The position numbers were made by a program, and so were the translations under genes. Below, in pieces: positions 15,610-20,427 of a stretch of 20,427 nt of DNA (positions are counted from its first letter, which is position 1; each line of letters begins with the position of its first letter). Source of the stretch: an uncultured Lachnospiraceae bacterium. GTDB taxonomy: Bacteria; Bacillota; Clostridia; Lachnospirales; Lachnospiraceae. A model generated the notes under the pieces. The model saw only the letters and a program-made list of their open reading frames with translations, did no database searches and was not told where the DNA came from. The DNA lies in assembly GCA_905236615.1 (NCBI GenBank), contig CAJORC010000046.1, positions 1 to 20,427 of the forward strand, read 5' to 3'.

Positions 15610-17241
15610 ATGATAGGAGCAGATGCAATAATAAAGTGTCTGGTAAAAGAAGGAGTAGATACAGTATTCGGTTATTCCGGAGTTGCCATAGATCCTTTCT
15701 GGAACAGTATACTTGAAACAGACATAAAAACAGTGCTTGTCCGTACAGAGCAGAATGCAGCACATGCGGCAAGCGGATATGCAAGAACAAGGAAAAAAGT
15801 GGGCGTCTGCGCCGTAACAAGCGGACCCGGAGCAACAAATCTGCTTACCGGAATAGCAACAGCTTATGCAGATTCAATTCCCTTAGTCTGTTTTACAGGT
15901 CAGGTCGACTCTGAGCTTATAGGCTCTGATGTGTTTCAGGAAGCGGATGTTACCGGAGCAGCGGAGTCTTTCGTAAAATACAGTTATCTTGTAAAGAACG
16001 TAAAGGATATTCCGCGTATTATCCATGAGGCATTCTACATTGCGAATACCGGAAGAAGAGGGCCTGTATTGATTGATCTGCCTGCAGATATACAGCTTGC
16101 CCATATCGCGGATTTCAAATACAGTGATGAACCGCCGAAACTCCGTACCTATAAGCCTACTGTAAAGGGCAACGCCCTGCAGATAAAGAAGGTTACAAAA
16201 GTGCTTGAAAATGCCAAGAGACCTTTGGTATGTGTGGGCGGTGGTGTACGTCTGTCGGATTCGGAAGAAGTATTTAAAAAATTTATCGAAAAACACAGAC
16301 TCCCTGTGGTTTCAACAATGATGGGACTTGGAATACTTCCGACTGAACATCCTATGTACTATGGAATGGTTGGAAATAACGGTTTTCAGGTTGCCAACAG
16401 GGCAATGAATGAGTGCGACGTACTTCTGATGGTCGGCGCAAGAGTTGCAGACAGGGCAGTCAGTGCGCCTGATCTGACTTTCGAAGGAAAGATCCTTATC
16501 CACATGGATGTTGACCCTGCAGAAATAGGAAAGAACGTCGGTCCGACGATACCCATAGTAGGTGATGCAAAGCATATATTCGAAGATTTTATGAAGCAGT
16601 CATTTTACTGCACACATGAAGCATGGATCGCGTCGCTTAATAATTACAGGACAATGATACGTCATGAAGAGCCGGAGGATAACGGCTTTGTTAATTCGCC
16701 TGCTTTTGTGAGAAGTCTTTCACTGAAAATGGAAGAAGATGCGATATACCTTGCAGATGTAGGACAGAACCAGCTTTTCTCATGCAGAAATTATGTCATG
16801 AGGAAGGGCAGTTTCTTTACTTCGGGCGGAATGGGAACAATGGGTTATTCAATACCGGCAGCCATTGGCGCAAAGCTTGCAGAACCTGAAAAACAGGTGG
16901 TTGCGGTATGCGGTGACGGTGCCTTCCAGATGTCATTGATGGAACTTGCAACAATGAATCAGTATAAAGCTCCTGTAAAGATCGTTGTTATGAGGAATAA
17001 TTATCTCGGACTGGTAAGAGAGCATCAGCATTTTACATACAAGGATAATTACAGCATGGTTGAACTCGGCGGTGAGCCTGATCTGGAAATGCTTTCGAAG
17101 GCTTATCATATAAATTATATAAAATGTGAAAGTATGGCAGATATGGAAAAAGACATAGATGCTTTTCTGAAGGATGATGAAGCATGTCTTATGGAAGTAA
17201 TGACCGATCCGATGGAAACTGTAGCGGGAACGATAGCATAA
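15610..17241 (+). CDS. ilvB: Acetolactate synthase large subunit-type TPP enzyme (divergent)
   Basis: A 543-aa thiamine-diphosphate enzyme, by family the catalytic subunit that condenses pyruvate with pyruvate or 2-oxobutanoate in valine/isoleucine synthesis. The N-terminal TPP domain carries the cofactor-activating E47 (VRTEQNAAHAASGYAR) and FQEAD (109-113). The central domain spans about 190-340, and the C-terminal domain has GDGAFQMSLMELATMNQ with metal-binding D436 and N463/N464. Several usual acetolactate synthase residues differ. The entrance loop is GYSGVAIDP instead of GYPGGA-type, the FAD-region FDDR is VADR (279-282), and the acceptor-site QWQ is REHQ, putting H472 where Trp is usual. 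The next gene is a regulatory subunit, which supports acetolactate synthase. A related carboligase with another acceptor is possible. Start: ATG behind AAAGGAGAG. Confidence 0.87.
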   Translation: MIGADAIIKCLVKEGVDTVFGYSGVAIDPFWNSILETDIKTVLVRTEQNAAHAASGYARTRKKVGVCAVTSGPGATNLLTGIATAYADSIPLVCFTGQVDSELIGSDVFQEADVTGAAESFVKYSYLVKNVKDIPRIIHEAFYIANTGRRGPVLIDLPADIQLAHIADFKYSDEPPKLRTYKPTVKGNALQIKKVTKVLENAKRPLVCVGGGVRLSDSEEVFKKFIEKHRLPVVSTMMGLGILPTEHPMYYGMVGNNGFQVANRAMNECDVLLMVGARVADRAVSAPDLTFEGKILIHMDVDPAEIGKNVGPTIPIVGDAKHIFEDFMKQSFYCTHEAWIASLNNYRTMIRHEEPEDNGFVNSPAFVRSLSLKMEEDAIYLADVGQNQLFSCRNYVMRKGSFFTSGGMGTMGYSIPAAIGAKLAEPEKQVVAVCGDGAFQMSLMELATMNQYKAPVKIVVMRNNYLGLVREHQHFTYKDNYSMVELGGEPDLEMLSKAYHINYIKCESMADMEKDIDAFLKDDEACLMEVMTDPMETVAGTIA

Positions 17242-17258
17242 ATAAGGAGTGTGCAGAA

Positions 17259-17741
17259 ATGAACATGAAAAAAATATACTCCGTTCTTGTAGAGAACCGC
17301 TCCGGTGTCCTTTCCAAAGTTGCGGGTCTTTTCTCAAGGCGAAGCTTTAATATCGATTCACTTACCGTTGGTGAAACCGAAGACAGGGCAGTATCCTGCA
17401 TGACAATAGTCTCAAGCGGTGACGAACGTACTTTAGAGCAGATAGAAAAACAGCTCAACAAAAAACTTGACGTTATCAGGATAAAGACATTTGAAGAGCA
17501 GATGTCGGTAAGCAGGGAACTCATGCTTATCAAAGTTAAATATAACAAGACAAACCGGCGTGAGATCATGGAAACCTGTCAGGCTATGAAGGCAGATATA
17601 GTAGACATGTCAAAGAATCTCATGATAATACAGATATGTGATACACCGGAACGTACAAGCCAGATGATAAAGCTTCTGAGCGGAATCTCAATAGTAGAGA
17701 TAGCCCGCACAGGAACTCTTGCATTACAGAAGTGTGAATAA
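17259..17741 (+). CDS. ilvN: Acetolactate synthase small (regulatory) subunit, copy 1
   Basis: A 160-aa regulatory partner of the TPP enzyme encoded 17 nt upstream. An N-terminal ACT domain (about 4-75: YSVLVENRSGVLSKVAGLFSRR) retains the Asn, Gly and second Asn (FNIDSL) that form the valine site in E. coli IlvH. A C-terminal domain follows (about 83-160), ending IVEIARTGTLALQ. The family-typical RGYNI is RSFNI here, and the ACT half is more divergent than in the second copy at 18661. The start at 17259 has AAGGAG 9 nt upstream; the longer frame from 17184 lies inside ilvB. Adjacency to ilvB makes it the natural partner of that enzyme. Feedback inhibition by valine is expected from the family but not shown. 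Confidence 0.93.
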   Translation: MNMKKIYSVLVENRSGVLSKVAGLFSRRSFNIDSLTVGETEDRAVSCMTIVSSGDERTLEQIEKQLNKKLDVIRIKTFEEQMSVSRELMLIKVKYNKTNRREIMETCQAMKADIVDMSKNLMIIQICDTPERTSQMIKLLSGISIVEIARTGTLALQKCE

Positions 17742-17762
17742 TCAGATCGATGGGGGAAAGAG

Positions 17763-18500
17763 ATGGAACCTGAAAATTTAGAGAGATTTCCTACAGATGA
17801 AGAAGCAAAAAAAGCAATAGTCGATATCGGAAAGAGGATGTATCTCAGAGGCTTTGTTGCTGCCAATGACGGAAACATTACATGGAAAGTATCGGAAAAT
17901 GAGATATGGGCAACACCTACGGGAGTGTCAAAAGGCTACATGACCGAGGATATGCTCGTAAAGCTTGATCTTGACGGAAATGTTCTTGAGGGGAAAAACA
18001 AGCCTTCGTCGGAAATAAGAATGCATTTGAGAGTATATAAAGAGAATCCATCGGTGAAGGCTGTAACACATGCGCATCCTCCGATATCAACAGCTTTTGC
18101 GGTAGCCGGGATAAGCCTTGATAAGCCCATACTTACCGAAGGTGTATTGAATCTGGGAATCGTACCGGTTGCAAAATATGCGGTACCGGGAACGCAGGAA
18201 GTTCCTGATTCCATAGCCCCTTTTGTAAATGACTATCATGCGGTCCTTCTTGCGAATCACGGAGCTCTTTCATGGGGAAAGGATGTTTATGAGGCTTTTT
18301 ACAGACTTGAGTCCGTGGAGTATTATGCAAACCTTACCATGTACACTGACTACATCATCGGAAAACAGAGACCTCTTTCAAAGGGACAGGTGGATGTTCT
18401 TATGGAAGCCCGGGCACGATACGGTATAATCGGAGGCGGAGTGCCCAGATGCAGTGAAGAGGAATTAAATACAGAGGATGTGATATATAATCGCCAATAA
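17763..18500 (+). CDS. Class II aldolase/adducin family protein
   Basis: A 245-aa zinc-dependent enzyme of the fuculose-phosphate aldolase / ribulose-phosphate epimerase / MtnB superfamily. Candidate ligands match FucA by motif: E84 (SSEIRMH), H103 and H105 (THAHPP) and H166 (ANHGAL). The N-terminal NDGNITWK is the phosphate-binding-type loop (NxSxR in relatives) that follows the helix RMYLRGFVAA. The length fits single-domain aldolases (about 210-250 aa). The start at 17763 follows a GGGGGAAAG ribosome site. It lies 21 nt after ilvN copy 1 and is the last gene of the long run beginning at 8641. Substrate is unknown; sugar-phosphate cleavage, epimerisation or methylthioribulose-1-phosphate cleavage/dehydration are all possible. 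It has no recognised role in branched-chain synthesis, so its place between two ilvN genes is notable. Confidence 0.88.
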   Translation: MEPENLERFPTDEEAKKAIVDIGKRMYLRGFVAANDGNITWKVSENEIWATPTGVSKGYMTEDMLVKLDLDGNVLEGKNKPSSEIRMHLRVYKENPSVKAVTHAHPPISTAFAVAGISLDKPILTEGVLNLGIVPVAKYAVPGTQEVPDSIAPFVNDYHAVLLANHGALSWGKDVYEAFYRLESVEYYANLTMYTDYIIGKQRPLSKGQVDVLMEARARYGIIGGGVPRCSEEELNTEDVIYNRQ

Positions 18501-18523
18501 AATTGATTTATTTTATCCTCTGT
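18471..18523 (+). terminator. Hairpin over the aldolase stop codon; weak or non-classical 3' end
   Basis: ACAGAGGAT (18471-18479) is the perfect inverse of ATCCTCTGT (18515-18523). Inside it, AATAAA (18496-18501) pairs with TTTATT (18507-18512). The stop codon of the aldolase gene lies within the loop. No T run follows, so this is not a standard intrinsic terminator. It may stabilise or define the 3' end of the upstream mRNA. Confidence 0.4.
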
Positions 18524-18531
18524 GAGATATA

Positions 18532-18600
18532 AACCTAATTTAACCATTTTCTCTATTTGCCTGTTATTAGGTTGACAAAATCTCTTTATAAGATTATATT
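18532..18600 (+). promoter_or_regulatory. Near-consensus promoter of ilvN2-ilvC with inverted repeat over the -35
   Basis: TTGACA (18572-18577), a 17-nt spacer and TATATT (18595-18600) form the strongest promoter visible in the window, with a start point expected near 18607. AACCTAAT (18532-18539) and ATTAGGTT (18566-18573) are perfect inverse arms, and the right arm runs into the -35 box, so this is a candidate repressor site. The predicted leader of about 54 nt begins with a hairpin (AACTTGC 18609-18615 with GCAAGTT 18620-18626, loop TGTT). It contains no ATG and no T-box or riboswitch consensus. Confidence 0.75.
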
Positions 18601-18660
18601 AACAAGTAAACTTGCTGTTGCAAGTTAAAACACTAAAGCGTGAAAGGTTGATTTTTTTAT

Positions 18661-19164
18661 ATGCAGCAGAAAAAAGTATTTCAGCTTTTGGTTGATAATA
18701 CATCCGGTGTTCTGAGCCGTATCGCGGGGCTCTTTTCAAGAAGAGGATACAACATACATTCCATCACCGCAGGTGTTACTGCAGATCCCAGATTTACAAG
18801 AATAACAATTGTTACTGATGGTGATGATGAGATCTTAGAGCAGATAGAAAAGCAGCTCAGGAAGCTTGTTGATGTCCGTGACATAAGGGAACTGGAACCG
18901 GAGAATTCGGTATACAGGGAGCTCTGCATGATAAAAATAGAAGCAGATGCTAACCAGAGACAGGGAATCATATCGATCGCGGATATTTTCAGAGCAAAGA
19001 TAATAGATGTTTCCGCAGACTCGCTTATGGTCGAGATGACCGGAAACCAGAGCAAGATAGAAGCATTTATAAGCCTCTTGAATGATTACAGGATCTTAGA
19101 GATCGCCCGTACGGGTATTGCCGGACTGCAGAGGGGAACCGAAGGCGTTGTCTGGTTTGACTGA
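18661..19164 (+). CDS. ilvN: Acetolactate synthase small (regulatory) subunit, copy 2
   Basis: A 167-aa ACT-domain regulatory subunit. The N-terminal ACT domain (about 4-76) has QLLVDNTSGVLSRIAGLFSR and RGYNIHSI with the expected Asn/Gly/Asn valine-site residues. The C-terminal domain (about 83-160) ends ILEIARTGIAGLQRG. It reads closer to E. coli IlvH than copy 1 does and ends in a short extra tail (TEGVVWFD). There is no large-subunit gene in its own transcription unit; it is followed by ilvC after 78 nt. It may pair with the ilvB at 15610 or with a second large subunit elsewhere. The start is the only suitable Met. The ribosome site AAAGG (18643-18647) is weak and 13 nt away across a T-rich spacer, so translation may be inefficient or regulated. 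Confidence 0.93.
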   Translation: MQQKKVFQLLVDNTSGVLSRIAGLFSRRGYNIHSITAGVTADPRFTRITIVTDGDDEILEQIEKQLRKLVDVRDIRELEPENSVYRELCMIKIEADANQRQGIISIADIFRAKIIDVSADSLMVEMTGNQSKIEAFISLLNDYRILEIARTGIAGLQRGTEGVVWFD

Positions 19165-19174
19165 TTTTTATAAG

Positions 19175-19213
19175 TATAACCCTGTTTTTCAATGAAGAAA
19201 GACAGTTGTTATA
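19175..19213 (+). other. Long RNA hairpin between ilvN2 and ilvC
   Basis: TATAAC (19175-19180) pairs with GTTATA (19208-19213), and CTGTTTTTC (19182-19190) pairs with GAAAGACAG (19197-19205) with one G-U pair, around the loop AATGAA. Only an unpaired C and TT break the helix. It ends about 30 nt before the ilvC ATG. The following ATTTTTAT is too far from the stem for a good terminator, so mRNA processing or partial attenuation are the likelier roles. Confidence 0.55.
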
Positions 19214-19230
19214 AATAATTATTTTTATAA

Positions 19231-20274
<1,044 letters not shown>

Positions 20275-20279
20275 TACAA

Positions 20280-20291
20280 ACAAAGCTTTGT
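20280..20291. repeat. 12-bp perfect palindrome after ilvC
   Basis: ACAAAGCTTTGT is its own reverse complement and lies six bases after the ilvC stop codon, just before the larger hairpin at 20300-20333. It could be a small operator or part of the 3' RNA structure; nothing else supports a role. Confidence 0.3.
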
Positions 20292-20299
20292 AGAAAACT

Positions 20300-20338
20300 G
20301 CCACATGTGATAAAATATATTATTGCATGTGGCTTTCT
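20300..20338 (+). terminator. Hairpin between ilvC and leuC, possible partial terminator
   Basis: GCCACATGTGATAA (20300-20313) pairs over 14 positions, two of them G-U, with TTATTGCATGTGGC (20320-20333) around a 6-nt loop. TTTCTT follows directly, a moderate U tract. This would end some ilvC transcripts while allowing read-through into leuC, whose ATG is 33 nt further on. Confidence 0.6.
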
Positions 20339-20366
20339 TATTGATTCCGAATGGGAGGAAAATTGT

Positions 20367-20427
20367 ATGGGAATGACTATGACACAGAAGATACTTGCGG
20401 CACACGCAGGACTTGATTCTGTTCAGG
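20367..20427 (+). CDS. leuC: 3-isopropylmalate dehydratase large subunit, 5' end only
   Basis: Only the first 20 codons are in the window (MGMTMTQKILAAHAGLDSVQ); the gene runs off the right edge. The start follows GGGAGGA with 7-nt spacing. MTMTQKILAAHAG is typical of the N-terminus of the HacA/LeuC-type aconitase-family large subunit, which isomerises isopropylmalate in leucine synthesis. The location after ilvC supports leuC. The iron-sulfur cysteines would lie beyond the window, so the call rests on the N-terminus and context. Confidence 0.8.
   Translation, partial: MGMTMTQKILAAHAGLDSVQ

Noticed and set aside
15610..17241. Reading the TPP enzyme as glyoxylate carboligase
   Set aside because: Glyoxylate carboligase lacks the catalytic Glu, but E47 is present here and a regulatory ilvN gene follows.
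17184..17258. An N-terminal extension of ilvN copy 1 inside ilvB
   Set aside because: The extra 25 residues do not resemble the family and overlap ilvB; the ATG at 17259 has AAGGAG 9 nt upstream.
18501..18660. A CodY box, T-box or leader-peptide attenuator upstream of ilvN copy 2
   Set aside because: No good match to AATTTTCWGAAAATT, no T-box core, and no ATG in the predicted leader, so these known mechanisms are not supported.

Overview
The window looks like chromosomal DNA from a low-to-moderate GC Firmicute, most likely a Clostridia/Lachnospiraceae-type organism. I infer this from strong AGGAGG-type ribosome sites, frequent ATA/AGA codons, a tRNA gene without an encoded CCA, an RND pump with a lipoprotein adaptor and no outer-membrane partner, a class B sortase, and a MetA carrying the acetyl-CoA-type residue. 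Genus and species cannot be read from the sequence. There is no phage, transposon, CRISPR array or plasmid signature, and no gene-free stretch above about 190 bases.

Layout. (1) 14-139: tRNA-Lys(UUU) and its terminator. (2) 185-2027, minus strand: an OmpR-type response regulator followed by its sensor kinase. (3) 2028-2210: a divergent control region with nested inverted repeats. (4) 2211-7069: an RND-type exporter operon (lipoprotein adaptor, then pump), the likely target of the two-component system, closed by a bidirectional terminator. (5) 7138-7479, minus strand: a 113-aa protein I do not recognise. (6) 7664-8605: metA (homoserine O-acyltransferase, predicted acetyl-CoA type) and its terminator. 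(7) 8602-18500: a long same-strand run, possibly one transcription unit, starting from an extended -10 promoter that sits almost on the first start codon. It holds an arginase-fold protein, a class A penicillin-binding protein, a small membrane zinc-ribbon protein, sortase B, a metH without reactivation domain, an ilvB-type enzyme, ilvN copy 1 and a class II aldolase. (8) 18572-20427: a second unit from a near-consensus promoter: ilvN copy 2, ilvC and the start of leuC.

The genes fall into three themes. The first is envelope stress and export (kinase, regulator, RND pump). The second is cell-wall building and surface anchoring (PBP, zinc-ribbon protein, sortase). The third is amino-acid synthesis: methionine (metA, metH) and branched-chain amino acids (ilvB, two ilvN, ilvC, leuC).

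I did not find a clearly new system; most of the window is ordinary core metabolism and envelope functions. The points most worth following are the two ilvN copies flanking a class II aldolase, an IlvB whose acceptor-site Trp is replaced by His, the inverted repeats at the two-component/RND and ilvN2 promoters, a candidate leaderless mRNA for the arginase-fold gene, and long RNA hairpins around ilvC.
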